Positions 10,068-20,738 of a DNA stretch of 64,000 bases are shown here, piece by piece; the stretch's first letter is position 1, and the number at the start of each line of letters is the position of its first letter. Both the position numbers and the translations under genes were made by a program. The notes below the pieces were generated by a model that saw nothing but the letters and a program-made list of their open reading frames with translations, had not been told where the DNA came from and did no database searches. The stretch comes from Paracoccus jeotgali (lineage in GTDB: Bacteria; Pseudomonadota; Alphaproteobacteria; Rhodobacterales; Rhodobacteraceae): assembly GCF_002865605.1 (NCBI RefSeq), contig NZ_CP025583.1:352501-416500 (forward strand). The letters are read 5' to 3'.

Positions 10068-10895
10068 ATGCAGCGCTCGCCTCATCTCGGCAGGACCGCA
10101 GCAACGGCGCTGGCCGTGCTGGCCGGCTGCGCCGGTCCGGGCGATGGCGGGCTGCACCAGCCGCCGCCGACCAAGCCCGCGACCCTGCCGCTGCAACTGG
10201 AAGGCCCGACGGCTGACACCTCGGTCCTTGCCGGGCTGTCGACCAAAAGCGGCGAGTTGATGATCCTGGAAAGCGACGGCTCGGTGACACGAACCCGACT
10301 TGATTCCGCGCGCGGCCGCGAGGTGCTGGGCGATGAGGGCGGGGCCATGCTGGCGCTTTCCGATGTCATCGTCGAGGACAGCTCGGTCATGCCCGAGAAC
10401 CTGCCCCGCCCGAAGCGCGCGCAGGAAACGGCGCTGGAAGAATTTGCCGGCCGCAGCCGCCCCGCCTTGCCCTCGCGCATCGTCCCGACCCCGCCCCAGG
10501 CGTTTCTGGGCGGCAGCGTCGTCCTGCTGCGCGAACCCGTGCGCCGCGGCGGCACGCAGCCCGCGACGCGGTCGGGGATGGCGGCGGGCGATCTGGTCGC
10601 GGTGCGGGTCAGCTTGACGCGGGGGGTGGACGACAGCGCCGCCTTTGCCTATGCCACCTGCACATTGGCTGCGTGGTCGCAGGGCAGCAAGACGCCGTAT
10701 GCCCGCCATATCCGCACGACCACGACCGAATCGGCGGGGAAACGGCAGGTGGAGTCGATCTTCACCTTGTCGCGCACCGCGCCCCCTGGCCTGCTGGTCA
10801 TGGAACGAGAACAGACCCTGCGCGACTGCAGGGCGCACGGAATTCCCGCTCGCGTGACAGCAGGTGGGCCTGTGAAAGGGACAGAGAATGGCTGA
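10068..10895 (+). CDS. Putative lipoprotein in the nuo operon (URF4 position)
   Basis: The 275-residue protein has a short basic head, a hydrophobic stretch and a lipobox LAGC ([12 protein letters not shown]), predicting a lipid-anchored periplasmic protein. The rest contains a repetitive beta-rich segment ([18 protein letters not shown]) and a low-complexity middle, and I recognise no enzyme motif. It lies between nuoG and nuoH and overlaps nuoH by 8 nt, so it is translated with the operon. P. denitrificans has an unassigned frame here. Function unknown. Confidence 0.75.
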   Translation: MQRSPHLGRTAATALAVLAGCAGPGDGGLHQPPPTKPATLPLQLEGPTADTSVLAGLSTKSGELMILESDGSVTRTRLDSARGREVLGDEGGAMLALSDVIVEDSSVMPENLPRPKRAQETALEEFAGRSRPALPSRIVPTPPQAFLGGSVVLLREPVRRGGTQPATRSGMAAGDLVAVRVSLTRGVDDSAAFAYATCTLAAWSQGSKTPYARHIRTTTTESAGKRQVESIFTLSRTAPPGLLVMEREQTLRDCRAHGIPARVTAGGPVKGTENG

Positions 10896-11949
10896 ATTCT
10901 GGGCATCCGGTTGGGGGCACGCCATCATCCTGCTGGCGCAGGGCTTGGCGGTCATCGCCTTCGTGATGATCTCGCTGGTGTTCATGGTCTATGGCGACCG
11001 CAAGATCTGGGCTGCGGTCCAGATGCGGCGCGGCCCGAACGTGGTCGGTCCCTGGGGGCTGCTGCAGACCTTCGCCGATGCGCTGAAATATGTGCTGAAA
11101 GAAGTCGTCGTGCCTGCGGGCGCCGACAAGTTCGTCTTCTTCCTCGCCCCATTCCTGTCGATGACGCTGGCGCTGATCGCCTTTGTCGCGGTGCCGTTTG
11201 CGCCGGGCTGGGTGATGGCGGATGTGAACGTGGCGATCCTGTTCATCTTCGCGGTCTCCTCGCTCGAGGTGTATGGCACGATCATGGGCGGGTGGGCGTC
11301 GAACTCAAAATACCCGTTCCTCGCGTCGCTGCGGTCGGCCTCGCAGATGATCTCGTATGAGGTGTCGATGGGGCTGATCATCATCGGCATCATCCTGTCC
11401 ACCGGTTCGATGAACCTCAGCGCGATCGTCTATGCGCAGTCGGGGGCAGGGCTTCTCAGCTGGTATTGGCTGCCGCATCTGCCGATGCTGGTCTTGTTCT
11501 TCGTCTCGGCGCTGGCGGAAACCAACCGTCCGCCCTTCGACCTGGCCGAGGCGGAATCGGAACTGGTCGCGGGTCACATGGTCGAATACGGCTCGACCCC
11601 GTATCTGCTGTTCATGGCCGGCGAATATATCGCCATCTACCTGATGTGCGCGCTGATCTCGCTGCTGTTCTTCGGCGGCTGGCTGTCGCCGATCCCGGGC
11701 CTGCCCGACGGCGCGCTGTGGATGGTGCTGAAGATGTGGTTCTGGTTCTGGATGTTCTCGATGGTGAAGGCCCTGGTGCCGCGCTATCGCTACGACCAGT
11801 TGATGCGGATCGGCTGGAAGGTTTTCCTGCCTCTCTCTCTGGGCTGGGTGGTGCTGGTCGCGATCCTCGCCCGCTATGATGTCCTTGGCGGCTTCTGGGT
11901 GCGCTGGGACCAACTGGCGCCCGCAAGCGCCGCCGTGATCGGAGGTTGA
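10888..11949 (+). CDS. nuoH: NADH-quinone oxidoreductase subunit H (NQO8)
   Basis: The 353-residue, eight-helix ND1-type subunit forms the membrane side of the quinone tunnel. Family signatures are seen: [20 protein letters not shown] near residues 48-67, [19 protein letters not shown] and [20 protein letters not shown], which carry the conserved charged residues joining quinone reduction to proton transfer. GAAAGGGA lies 6 nt upstream. The start overlaps the lipoprotein gene, consistent with coupling. Confidence 0.97.
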   Translation: MAEFWASGWGHAIILLAQGLAVIAFVMISLVFMVYGDRKIWAAVQMRRGPNVVGPWGLLQTFADALKYVLKEVVVPAGADKFVFFLAPFLSMTLALIAFVAVPFAPGWVMADVNVAILFIFAVSSLEVYGTIMGGWASNSKYPFLASLRSASQMISYEVSMGLIIIGIILSTGSMNLSAIVYAQSGAGLLSWYWLPHLPMLVLFFVSALAETNRPPFDLAEAESELVAGHMVEYGSTPYLLFMAGEYIAIYLMCALISLLFFGGWLSPIPGLPDGALWMVLKMWFWFWMFSMVKALVPRYRYDQLMRIGWKVFLPLSLGWVVLVAILARYDVLGGFWVRWDQLAPASAAVIGG

Positions 11950-11953
11950 AACG

Positions 11954-12124
11954 ATGTCTGAACAGACCATTGCCACCGCACTGACCCGCGCCAGCGAGAC
12001 CGACAAGGCCGAGTTCGCCCATTTCCTGGCCGACCACGCGCTGGCGACCAGCGACGAGGCCCAGATCCGGGCCCTGGTCGCCGCTTTCGACCGCTTTGTC
12101 GCGGAACGTCTGCAGGAGCGCTGA
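11954..12124 (+). CDS. 56-residue hypothetical protein between nuoH and nuoI
   Basis: A short frame from ATG 11954 to TGA 12122-12124 encodes an acidic, helical, soluble peptide beginning [20 protein letters not shown] and ending [13 protein letters not shown] lies 5-9 nt before the ATG; nuoH ends 4 nt upstream, and nuoI begins 2 nt downstream, so it fills the interval exactly. No membrane segment or known motif is present. The tight packing and good ribosome-binding site argue it is real. Confidence 0.65.
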   Translation: MSEQTIATALTRASETDKAEFAHFLADHALATSDEAQIRALVAAFDRFVAERLQER

Positions 12125-12126
12125 TC

Positions 12127-12618
12127 ATGGCTTTCGATCTTGCGCGGGCGACGAAGTATTTCTTCCTGTGGGACTTCATCAAGGGGTTCGGGCTGGGCGT
12201 GCGCTATTTCTTCGGCGCCAAGGAAACCATCAACTACCCGCATGAAAAGGGCCCGCTATCGCCGCGTTTCCGGGGTGAACACGCGCTGCGCCGCTACCCC
12301 TCGGGCGAGGAGCGCTGCATCGCCTGCAAGCTGTGCGAGGCGATCTGCCCCGCGCAGGCCATCACCATCGACGCCGAACCGCGCGAGGACGGCTCGCGCC
12401 GGACCACGCGCTATGACATCGACATGACCAAATGCATCTATTGCGGCTTCTGCGAGGAAGCCTGCCCGGTCGATGCCATCGTCGAAGGTCCGAACTTCGA
12501 ATTCGCCACCGAGACCCGCGAAGAGCTTTTCTATGACAAGGAAAAGCTGCTGGAAAACGGCGCCCGCTGGGAGGCGGAGATCGCCCGCAACCTCGCGCTG
12601 GACGCGCCCTACAGATGA
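12127..12618 (+). CDS. nuoI: NADH-quinone oxidoreductase subunit I (NQO9), 8Fe ferredoxin
   Basis: The 163-residue TYKY-type ferredoxin holds clusters N6a and N6b. Two complete motifs are visible: [17 protein letters not shown] (about 58-74) and [17 protein letters not shown] (about 98-114). An amphipathic N-terminal helix anchors it to the membrane arm. Length equals P. denitrificans NQO9. It begins 2 nt after the 56-residue ORF, and its stop overlaps the next start by 4 nt. Confidence 0.97.
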   Translation: MAFDLARATKYFFLWDFIKGFGLGVRYFFGAKETINYPHEKGPLSPRFRGEHALRRYPSGEERCIACKLCEAICPAQAITIDAEPREDGSRRTTRYDIDMTKCIYCGFCEEACPVDAIVEGPNFEFATETREELFYDKEKLLENGARWEAEIARNLALDAPYR

Positions 12619-13019
12619 CCGATCAATTTCAGAAGATGTTCGCGCAGATGATGCAGTCGGGTCAGGAAATGGCCCGCGCCTTCAACCCTGCGCTGGAACA
12701 TGTCGACTCGCGCGCATTCGAAAAGCTGATCCCGACCATGCCGGCCGATGTGCTGGAAATGTGGTTCGGGCGCACCTTCAACCGAGACGGGCTGGACGCC
12801 AAGACCCGCCTGCTGCTGACCATCGGCGCGATCACCGTGCAGGGCGCGCTGGCCGAGCCGCAGCTGCGGCTGAGCATCCGTCACGCGCTGGAAGCCGGCG
12901 CGACGCGGCGCGAGATCGCCGAGACGATCTATCAGATGAGCATGTTCGCGGGCCTGCCCGCCATGCAGAAGGCGCTGGACATCGCGGCCCGCGTTTATGA
13001 GGAGGAGGACGAGGCGTGA
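12615..13019 (+). CDS. Carboxymuconolactone-decarboxylase-like protein between nuoI and nuoJ (URF5 position)
   Basis: The 134-residue protein has the CMD/AhpD-like helical core: [19 protein letters not shown], then [20 protein letters not shown] and [14 protein letters not shown]. The CxxC redox pair of AhpD-type peroxidase reductases is missing; the protein has no cysteine at all. A carboxymuconolactone or redox activity is therefore doubtful and a structural or assembly role is possible. It is bound into the operon by ATGA overlaps on both sides. Confidence 0.85.
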   Translation: MTDQFQKMFAQMMQSGQEMARAFNPALEHVDSRAFEKLIPTMPADVLEMWFGRTFNRDGLDAKTRLLLTIGAITVQGALAEPQLRLSIRHALEAGATRREIAETIYQMSMFAGLPAMQKALDIAARVYEEEDEA

Positions 13020-13617
13020 TCGTCTTTGCATTCTACCTGTTCGCCATCACCGCCTGCCTCGGCGGGGTCATGGTCGTGCTGTCCCGCAACCCGGTCCACT
13101 CGGTCCTGTGGCTGATCCTGACCTTCTTCTGCGCCGCGGGTCTGTTCGTGCTGCAGGGGGCGGAATTCGTCGCCATGCTGCTGATCATCGTCTATGTCGG
13201 CGCCGTCGCGGTGCTGTTCCTGTTCGTGGTCATGATGCTCGACATCGACTTCGCCAAGTTCCGGGGCGAACTGGCGCGCTTCCTGCCCCTGGGGCTGGTC
13301 GTGGCGCTGGTCCTGCTGACCGTGCTGGGCATGGCGTTTTCGGGGTGGGAGCCCGCCGCCGGTGCCGCCGATCTGCGCGCCGCACCGATCGCGCAGAACA
13401 GCTATAACACCGCGTCCATCGGGCTGGTGCTTTATGACCGCTATTTCCTGCCCTTCCAGTTGGCCGGTCTGGTGCTGCTGGTTGCCATGATCGGGGCGAT
13501 CCTGCTGACCATGCGCCACCGCCGCGACATCAAGCGGCAGAACGTGATGAAACAGATGCTGACCGACCCTGCCAAGCAGCTTGAACTGCGCGACGTGAAA
13601 CCGGGGCAGGGGCTGTC

Positions 13618-13621
<4 letters not shown>
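13016..13621 (+). CDS. nuoJ: NADH-quinone oxidoreductase subunit J (NQO10)
   Basis: The 201-residue ND6-type membrane subunit has five hydrophobic helices. The third contains the pi-bulge region [20 protein letters not shown] that opens and closes a water path in complex I. The GTG start at 13016 overlaps the previous stop (GTGATC). A cytoplasmic C-terminal tail (about 170-201) is charged, as in other alphaproteobacteria. Confidence 0.95.
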
Positions 13622-14009
<388 letters not shown>

Positions 14010-14016
14010 ACCGGAT

Positions 14017-16068
14017 ATGGAACAGATCATCCTGTTTGCGCCCCTGATTGCGGCGCTGATCGCCGGCTTCGGCTGGCGCCTGATCGGCGAGACCGCCGCG
14101 CAATATCTGACCACCGGCGTGCTTTTCCTGTGCTGCGCGCTGAGCTGGGTCGTGTTTCTGGGCTTTGACGGCCAGGTCCGCCACATCCCGGTGATGGACT
14201 GGATCGTGACCGGCGATTTCGTCGCCGAATGGTCGATCCGGCTGGACCGGCTGACCGCGATCATGCTGATCGTCGTCACGACCGTCTCGGCGCTGGTCCA
14301 CCTCTACTCGATCGGCTACATGGCCCATGACGAGAACTGGACCGCGAACGAGCGCTACAAGGCGCGGTTCTTCGCCTATCTGTCCTTCTTCACCTTCGCC
14401 ATGCTGATGCTGGTGACGGCCGACAACCTGCTGCAGATGTTCTTCGGCTGGGAAGGGGTGGGCGTCGCCTCCTATCTGCTGATCGGCTTCTATTACAAGA
14501 AACCCTCGGCCAATGCCGCCGCGATGAAGGCGTTCATCGTCAACCGGGTCGGCGATTTCGCCTTCCTGCTGGGCATCTTCGGGCTGTGGTGGCTGACCGG
14601 CACCGTCGTCTTCGACGAAATCTTTGCGCAGGTGCCGGCCATTGCCGAGACCCGCGTGCAGTTCCTGTGGACCGACTGGAACGCCGCCAACCTGCTGGGC
14701 GTGCTGCTGTTCATCGGTGCGATGGGCAAATCCGCGCAGCTTTTCCTGCACACCTGGCTGCCCGACGCGATGGAAGGCCCGACCCCGGTCTCGGCGCTGA
14801 TCCACGCCGCGACCATGGTCACGGCGGGCGTATTCCTGGTCTGCCGGATGTCGCCGCTGTATGAATTCGCGCCCGAGGCGACGCTGTTCATCACCATCAT
14901 CGGCGGCGCGACCGCGTTCTTTGCCGCGACCGTGGGTCTGGTCCAGAACGACATCAAGCGCGTCATCGCCTATTCGACCTGTTCGCAGCTTGGCTATATG
15001 TTCGTGGCGGCGGGTGTGGGCGTCTATTCGGCGGCGATGTTCCACCTGCTGACCCACGCCTTCTTCAAGGCAATGCTGTTCCTCGGCGCCGGCTCGGTCA
15101 TCCATGCCATGCATCACGAGCAGGACATGCGGAATTACGGCGGTCTGCGCCACAAGGTGCCGCTGACCTTCTGGGCCATGCTGATCGGCACCCTGGCGAT
15201 CACCGGCGTCGGCATCCCGCTGACCACCATCGGTTTCGCCGGCTTCCTGTCCAAGGACGCGATCATCGAAAGCGCCTATGTCGGCAACAGCTTCGCCTTC
15301 TGGGCGCTGGTGATCTCGGCCGGGTTTACCAGCTTCTATTCCTGGCGGCTGATGTTCATGACCTTCTGGGGCACGCCGCGCGGCGACCGCCACACGCATG
15401 AGCACGCGCATGAATCGCCCCATGTCATGACCATTCCGCTGGGCGTGCTGGCCATCGGCGCGATCTTTTCAGGGATGGTCTGGTATCAGGACTTCTTCGG
15501 CGACCGGGTCGAAAGCTTCTTCCACCTGCAACCGGTTGAGGCGCACGCCGTGATCGAGGGCGAGCCGGCCGAGAACCATCAGGAAGACGGCGTGCTGCGC
15601 ACCGATGTCGCGGCGCCGCAGGGCGGGGCGATCTATCTGCACCCCGACAACCACATGATCCACGAGGCGCATGAGGCGCCGGTCTGGGTCAAGGTGTCGC
15701 CCTTTGTCGCCATGCTGCTGGGGCTGTTCACCTCGTGGATGATGTATGTCCGCTATCCCGCCGCGCCGGCCAAGCTGGCCGCGACGCAGCGGCCCCTCTA
15801 TGAGTTCCTGCTGAACAAATGGTATTTCGACGAGATCTACGACTATGTCTTCGTGCGGCCGGCCCGCTGGATCGGCAGGGCGCTGTGGCGGGGTGGCGAT
15901 GGGCGGACCATCGACGGCCTGATCAACGGCGTCGCCATGGGGCTGATCCCGCGTCTGACCCGCGCCTCGTCGCGGCTGCAATCGGGCTATCTGTTCCACT
16001 ATGCCTTCGCGATGGTGGTCGGGATCGTGGCGCTGCTGATCTGGGTGATGGCGCGGGGGAGCATGTAA
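14017..16068 (+). CDS. nuoL: NADH-quinone oxidoreductase subunit L (NQO12), antiporter-like
   Basis: The 683-residue distal proton-pumping subunit is of Mrp-antiporter type. The core shows [40 protein letters not shown] with the histidine/lysine relay, and [14 protein letters not shown]. The C-terminal third has a histidine-rich loop ([12 protein letters not shown]), then the long lateral helix and a final transmembrane anchor. The gene begins 7 nt after nuoK. Confidence 0.97.
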   Translation: MEQIILFAPLIAALIAGFGWRLIGETAAQYLTTGVLFLCCALSWVVFLGFDGQVRHIPVMDWIVTGDFVAEWSIRLDRLTAIMLIVVTTVSALVHLYSIGYMAHDENWTANERYKARFFAYLSFFTFAMLMLVTADNLLQMFFGWEGVGVASYLLIGFYYKKPSANAAAMKAFIVNRVGDFAFLLGIFGLWWLTGTVVFDEIFAQVPAIAETRVQFLWTDWNAANLLGVLLFIGAMGKSAQLFLHTWLPDAMEGPTPVSALIHAATMVTAGVFLVCRMSPLYEFAPEATLFITIIGGATAFFAATVGLVQNDIKRVIAYSTCSQLGYMFVAAGVGVYSAAMFHLLTHAFFKAMLFLGAGSVIHAMHHEQDMRNYGGLRHKVPLTFWAMLIGTLAITGVGIPLTTIGFAGFLSKDAIIESAYVGNSFAFWALVISAGFTSFYSWRLMFMTFWGTPRGDRHTHEHAHESPHVMTIPLGVLAIGAIFSGMVWYQDFFGDRVESFFHLQPVEAHAVIEGEPAENHQEDGVLRTDVAAPQGGAIYLHPDNHMIHEAHEAPVWVKVSPFVAMLLGLFTSWMMYVRYPAAPAKLAATQRPLYEFLLNKWYFDEIYDYVFVRPARWIGRALWRGGDGRTIDGLINGVAMGLIPRLTRASSRLQSGYLFHYAFAMVVGIVALLIWVMARGSM

Positions 16069-16069
16069 G

Positions 16070-17653
16070 ATGACCAATATCCTCTCGATCGTGACCTTCC
16101 TGCCGCTGGTCGCGGCGCTGATCCTGGCGCTGTTCCTGCGCGGCGGTGACGAGGCGTCGAACCGCAATGCGAAATGGCTGGCGCTGATCGCCACCACCGC
16201 CACCTTCGCGCTGTCGCTCTATGTGCTGTTCAACTTCGATTCCGCCAATACGGGCTTCCAATTCGTCGAGGATCGCAGCTGGATCATCGGGCTGCGCTAC
16301 AAGCTGGGCGTGGACGGGATCTCGGTCCTGTTCGTGATGCTGACCACCTTCCTGATGCCGCTGACGGTGCTGTCCACCTGGGACACCAAGACCCGCGTCA
16401 AGGAATACATGATCGCATTCCTGGTGCTGGAAGGGCTGATGATCGGCGTCTTCGTCGCGCTTGATCTGATGCTGTTCTACCTGTTCTTCGAGGCCGGGCT
16501 GATCCCGATGTTCCTGATCATCGGGATCTGGGGCGGCGCCAACCGGATCTATGCGGCGTTCAAGTTCTTCCTGTATACCTTCCTCGGCTCGGTGCTGATG
16601 CTGGTCGCCATGGTCGTGATGTATCGCGCCGCCGGCACCACCGATATCGAGCAGTTGCTGGCCTTCGACTTCTCGTCCGAACCGATGCGCCTGCTGGGGT
16701 TGACCGTGGTCGGCGGCGTGCAGACGCTGCTGTTCCTGGCCTTCTTTGCCAGCTTCGCGGTCAAGATGCCGATGTGGCCGGTCCATACCTGGCTGCCCGA
16801 CGCGCACGTTCAGGCGCCGACCGCGGGATCGGTCGTGCTGGCCGCGGTGCTGCTGAAAATGGGCGGCTACGGCTTCCTGCGCTTCAGCCTGCCGATGTTC
16901 CCGGTCGCCTCGGACCTGTTCCAGCCCTTCGTGTTCTGGCTGTCGGCCATTGCCATCGTCTATACCTCGCTGGTGGCGCTGGCGCAGTCGGACATGAAGA
17001 AGCTGATCGCCTATTCCTCGGTCGCGCATATGGGTTACGTGACCATGGGCATCTTTGCGGCCAACCAGGTCGGCGTCGACGGGGCGATCTTCCAGATGCT
17101 GTCGCATGGCTTCGTCTCGGGCGCGCTGTTCCTGCTGGTCGGCGTGATCTATGACCGCATGCACACGCGCGAGATCGACGCCTATGGCGGGCTGGTCAAC
17201 CGGATGCCGAAATACGCGCTGGTCTTCATGTTCTTCACCATGGCCAATGTCGGCCTGCCCGGCACCTCGGGTTTCGTGGGCGAGTTCCTGACCCTGCTGG
17301 GCGTCTTCCGCGAGAATACCTGGGTCGGTCTGGTGGCCACGACCGGCGTGATCCTGTCGGCCGGCTATGCGCTGTGGCTGTATCGCCGGGTGACGCTGGG
17401 GGCGCTGCTGAAAGAGAGCCTGAAGTCGATCACCGACATGACCGCGCGCGAGCGCTGGATCTTCGTGCCGCTGATCGCCATGACGCTGTGGCTGGGGGTC
17501 TATCCGCGCGTCGTCACCGACATCACCGGCCCCAGCGTCAACGCGCTTGTTACCCATGTCGCCACCGCGACCGAAAGCCAGCCCTCGGACCCCGCCGCCT
17601 ATCGCGTGGTCGAGGCCACGACCGGGGCCGATCCGGCCACCGCCGAGCAGTAA
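16070..17653 (+). CDS. nuoM: NADH-quinone oxidoreductase subunit M (NQO13), antiporter-like
   Basis: The 527-residue, 14-helix proton-pumping subunit has the conserved glutamate in [18 protein letters not shown], the [20 protein letters not shown] motif followed by LLKMGGYG with its pumping lysine, and SSVAHMGYV. The last 30 residues are a soluble Ala/Thr/Glu-rich tail, somewhat longer than in P. denitrificans. It starts 1 nt after the nuoL stop. Confidence 0.97.
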   Translation: MTNILSIVTFLPLVAALILALFLRGGDEASNRNAKWLALIATTATFALSLYVLFNFDSANTGFQFVEDRSWIIGLRYKLGVDGISVLFVMLTTFLMPLTVLSTWDTKTRVKEYMIAFLVLEGLMIGVFVALDLMLFYLFFEAGLIPMFLIIGIWGGANRIYAAFKFFLYTFLGSVLMLVAMVVMYRAAGTTDIEQLLAFDFSSEPMRLLGLTVVGGVQTLLFLAFFASFAVKMPMWPVHTWLPDAHVQAPTAGSVVLAAVLLKMGGYGFLRFSLPMFPVASDLFQPFVFWLSAIAIVYTSLVALAQSDMKKLIAYSSVAHMGYVTMGIFAANQVGVDGAIFQMLSHGFVSGALFLLVGVIYDRMHTREIDAYGGLVNRMPKYALVFMFFTMANVGLPGTSGFVGEFLTLLGVFRENTWVGLVATTGVILSAGYALWLYRRVTLGALLKESLKSITDMTARERWIFVPLIAMTLWLGVYPRVVTDITGPSVNALVTHVATATESQPSDPAAYRVVEATTGADPATAEQ

Positions 17654-17663
17654 GAGGACCGTC

Positions 17664-19214
17664 ATGACTTCGCTCGATTTCACGATCATCATGCCGGAAA
17701 CCGTGCTGGCGGGCTTTGCCCTGCTGGCGCTTCTGGTCGGGGCCTATATGGGCAAGGACCGCATCGCGGGCACCTTGCTGTGGGTCACCGTCGCGGTGTT
17801 TCTGGCGCTGGCCGCCTTCATCGGTCTGGGCCGTCCCGCGCAGGGGCTCGCCTTCTACGACATGTTCATCGCAGACGGCTTCGCGCTGTTCTGCAAGATC
17901 GTGATCCTGACCTCGGCCGCCGCCATCCTCGCCATGAGCGCCGAATACATGGAGCGTCGCAACATGCTGCGCTTCGAGTTTCCGATCCTGATCGCGCTGG
18001 CGGTCATCGGGATGATGGTCATGGTCTCGGCCGGCGACCTGCTGACGCTGTATATGGGGCTCGAGCTGCAGTCGCTGTCGCTCTATGTCATCGCCGCCAT
18101 GCGCCGGGATTCGGTCAAATCCTCGGAAGCGGGGCTGAAATATTTCGTGCTCGGCTCGCTCAGCTCGGGGCTGCTGCTGTATGGCGTGACGCTGATCTAC
18201 GGCTTTTCCGGAACCACGGATTTCCGCGGCATCATCGAGGTGGTGCAGGGCGGGCCGCAGCCGGTCGGGCTGATGTTCGGCATGGTCTTCGTCATTGTGG
18301 GCCTCGCCTTCAAGGTCAGCGCGGTGCCGTTCCACATGTGGACCCCCGACGTCTATGAGGGCGCACCGACGCCCGTCACCGCCTTCTTTGCCACCGCGCC
18401 CAAGGTCGCCGCCATGGCGCTGCTGGCCCGCGTGCTGACCGATGCCTTTGGCCGCGTGCCCGAGGACTGGGGGCAGATCCTTGCGGTGCTGGCGCTGCTG
18501 TCGATGTTCCTCGGCTCGATCGCGGGTATCGCGCAGACCAACATCAAGCGGCTGATGGCCTATAGCTCGATCGCGCATATGGGTTTCGCGCTGGTCGGTC
18601 TGGCGGCGGGGACGGCGCTTGGCGTGCAGTCCATGCTGCTTTACATGGCGATCTATGCGGTGATGAATGTGGGCGTCTTCGCCTGGATCATGTCGCTGGA
18701 ACGCGACGGGGTGCCGGTCACCGATCTGGCCGGGCTGCACCAGTTCGCGCGGGACGAGCCGATCAAGGCGCTGGCGGTGCTGATCCTGTTCTTCAGCCTC
18801 GCCGGCGTGCCGCCGATGCTGGGTTTCTTCGCCAAGTTCGGGGTGCTGAACGCCGCCGTCGATGCCGACATGACGTGGCTGGCGGTGTCGGGCGTGGTCG
18901 CCTCGGTCATCGGGGCGTTCTATTACCTTAGGATCGTCTACTACATGTATTTCGGGGCCGAGATCGAACCCTTGGGCAGCCGGATGAGCCCGGCCTCGAT
19001 GGGTCTGCTGGTCGCCTCGGCGGCGGTGATGCTGCTGGGTTCGATCAGCATGCTGGGCGTTGACCGCGCCGCTGGCCGCGCGGCCGAGGCGCTGCTGACC
19101 GTGGACGACAGCCCGATCCGCGGCGCGGCCGTGGTCGCCGCCGCCGATGCCGATCCTGCCACCCCTGCCGTGATCGTGGCGACGCCGCCCGCCACCCCGG
19201 CACGCGTTGAGTGA
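17664..19214 (+). CDS. nuoN: NADH-quinone oxidoreductase subunit N (NQO14), antiporter-like
   Basis: The 516-residue third antiporter-like subunit shows [40 protein letters not shown] followed by [13 protein letters not shown], and [20 protein letters not shown] 17664 was chosen because AAGAGGA lies 6 nt upstream and [17 protein letters not shown] matches the family head; the frame is open further upstream inside nuoM. A 40-residue Ala/Pro/Asp-rich soluble tail ends the protein. Confidence 0.97.
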   Translation: MTSLDFTIIMPETVLAGFALLALLVGAYMGKDRIAGTLLWVTVAVFLALAAFIGLGRPAQGLAFYDMFIADGFALFCKIVILTSAAAILAMSAEYMERRNMLRFEFPILIALAVIGMMVMVSAGDLLTLYMGLELQSLSLYVIAAMRRDSVKSSEAGLKYFVLGSLSSGLLLYGVTLIYGFSGTTDFRGIIEVVQGGPQPVGLMFGMVFVIVGLAFKVSAVPFHMWTPDVYEGAPTPVTAFFATAPKVAAMALLARVLTDAFGRVPEDWGQILAVLALLSMFLGSIAGIAQTNIKRLMAYSSIAHMGFALVGLAAGTALGVQSMLLYMAIYAVMNVGVFAWIMSLERDGVPVTDLAGLHQFARDEPIKALAVLILFFSLAGVPPMLGFFAKFGVLNAAVDADMTWLAVSGVVASVIGAFYYLRIVYYMYFGAEIEPLGSRMSPASMGLLVASAAVMLLGSISMLGVDRAAGRAAEALLTVDDSPIRGAAVVAAADADPATPAVIVATPPATPARVE

Positions 19215-19959
19215 TCTGAGCCCCTGGCCCGAGGGCGTGGCGCGGCATGTCCTGCCGCGCTGCGCCTCGACCAATGCCGAGGCGCTGAGCCATGCCGCAA
19301 GGCATCCCGGCCCGGCCTGGATCGTCACCCATGACCAGTATCAGGGCCGGGGCCGCCGTGGCCGTGATTGGGCCATGCCGGCGGGCAATTTCGCCGGCTC
19401 GCTGGCGCTGAGGCCGGCGGGCGACCCGGCGCAGGCGGCGCTCTATTCCTTTGTCGCGGCGCTGGCCGTGGCCGATGCGATTGCCGCGGTCGCCGGGCCG
19501 GCGGCGCGGCTGGCGTTGAAATGGCCCAATGACGTGTTGCTGAACGGCGGCAAGGTGGCCGGCATCCTGCTGGAAAGCGCCGGACATGGCGGCGCGGTGT
19601 CCGCGCTGGCCGTGGGCATCGGTGTGAATCTGGCCGCCACCCCGCCAGCCGACCCGGACGCGCCCTTTGCCCCCGTCAGCGTCGCCGCCGAGACCGGCAT
19701 CACCATCACGCCCGAGGATTTTCTGGACCTGCTCGCCCCCGCCTTCGCCGCGTGGGAGGGTCGGCTGCTGACCGAAGGCTTCGCCCCCATCCGCCGCGCC
19801 TTTCTGGCCCGCGCCGCGCGGCTGGGCGAGACCATCACCGCCCGCACCGGGCGCGTCGCGTTGGTCGGGCGTTTCGACGGCATCGACGAGGGCGGCGCCC
19901 TGCTTCTGACCACCCCGGCCGGACGCCAATCGGTGCCGGCCGCAGATGTGTATTTCTGA
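19207..19959 (+). CDS. birA: Biotin--[acetyl-CoA-carboxylase] ligase (URF6 position)
   Basis: The 250-residue enzyme activates biotin with ATP and attaches it to the biotin carboxyl carrier protein. It has the biotinyl-AMP loop [20 protein letters not shown] and [19 protein letters not shown] with the catalytic lysine. There is no N-terminal DNA-binding domain, so it is the non-repressor type. The most likely start is TTG at 19207, which overlaps the nuoN stop by 8 nt. A BirA-like frame closes the NQO cluster of P. denitrificans too. Confidence 0.93.
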   Translation: MSDLSPWPEGVARHVLPRCASTNAEALSHAARHPGPAWIVTHDQYQGRGRRGRDWAMPAGNFAGSLALRPAGDPAQAALYSFVAALAVADAIAAVAGPAARLALKWPNDVLLNGGKVAGILLESAGHGGAVSALAVGIGVNLAATPPADPDAPFAPVSVAAETGITITPEDFLDLLAPAFAAWEGRLLTEGFAPIRRAFLARAARLGETITARTGRVALVGRFDGIDEGGALLLTTPAGRQSVPAADVYF

Positions 19960-20738
19960 TGCTGCTTTGTATCGACACCGGCAACACCAACACCATCTTC
20001 TCGATCTGGAACGGGACGAAATTCGTGTCCCATTGGCGCATCGCCACCGATCACCGGCGCACGGCGGACGAATATTTCGTCTGGCTTGAAACGCTGATCA
20101 CCCTGCGCCATTTCGAGATGGACATCACCGCCTGCATCATCTCGTCCACGGTGCCGCGCGTCGTCTTCAACCTGCGGGTGCTGTGCAACCGCTATTTCAA
20201 CACCCGGCCGCTGGTCGTGGGACGGCCCGACTGCCTGCTGCCCGCCTATCCCCGCGTCGATGCCGGGGTGACGGTGGGGCCGGACCGGATCGTCAACACC
20301 TGGGCCGCCCATGCCCGTCATGGCGGCGAGCTGATCGTCGTCGATTTCGGCACCGCGACCACCTTCGACGTCTCGGACGAGGACGGCGCCTATGTCGGCG
20401 GCGTCATCGCGCCCGGGGTCAACCTCTCGCTCGAGGCGCTGCATGCGGGCGCGGCCTCGCTGCCGCATGTCGATGTGACCAAGCCCGATCAGGTGATCGG
20501 CGGCAACACCATCGCCTGCATCCAGTCGGGGATCTTCTGGGGCTATATCGGCCTTGTGGAAGGCGTGATCGAGAAAATCAGGGCCGAGCGTGACCGGCCA
20601 ATGAAAGTCATCGCAACCGGCGGCCTCGCGCCGCTGTTCGAGCAGGGCACCGACGTCTTCGACAGTGTCGAGGACGATCTGACGGTTCAAGGCCTGCGTC
20701 TTATTTATGAATTCAACAAGGAGGCGGGGAATGTCTGA
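19959..20738 (+). CDS. coaX: Type III pantothenate kinase
   Basis: The 259-residue enzyme makes phosphopantothenate, the first step of CoA synthesis. Acetate-kinase-fold motifs are clear: the phosphate-binding LLCIDTGNTNTIFSIWNG at the N-terminus, GPDRIVNTWAA, and VDFGTATTFDV with the catalytic aspartate. The ATG shares one base with the birA stop (TGATG), so the two are coupled. The pairing of biotin and CoA enzymes fits a shared acyl-CoA supply role. Confidence 0.95.
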   Translation: MLLCIDTGNTNTIFSIWNGTKFVSHWRIATDHRRTADEYFVWLETLITLRHFEMDITACIISSTVPRVVFNLRVLCNRYFNTRPLVVGRPDCLLPAYPRVDAGVTVGPDRIVNTWAAHARHGGELIVVDFGTATTFDVSDEDGAYVGGVIAPGVNLSLEALHAGAASLPHVDVTKPDQVIGGNTIACIQSGIFWGYIGLVEGVIEKIRAERDRPMKVIATGGLAPLFEQGTDVFDSVEDDLTVQGLRLIYEFNKEAGNV

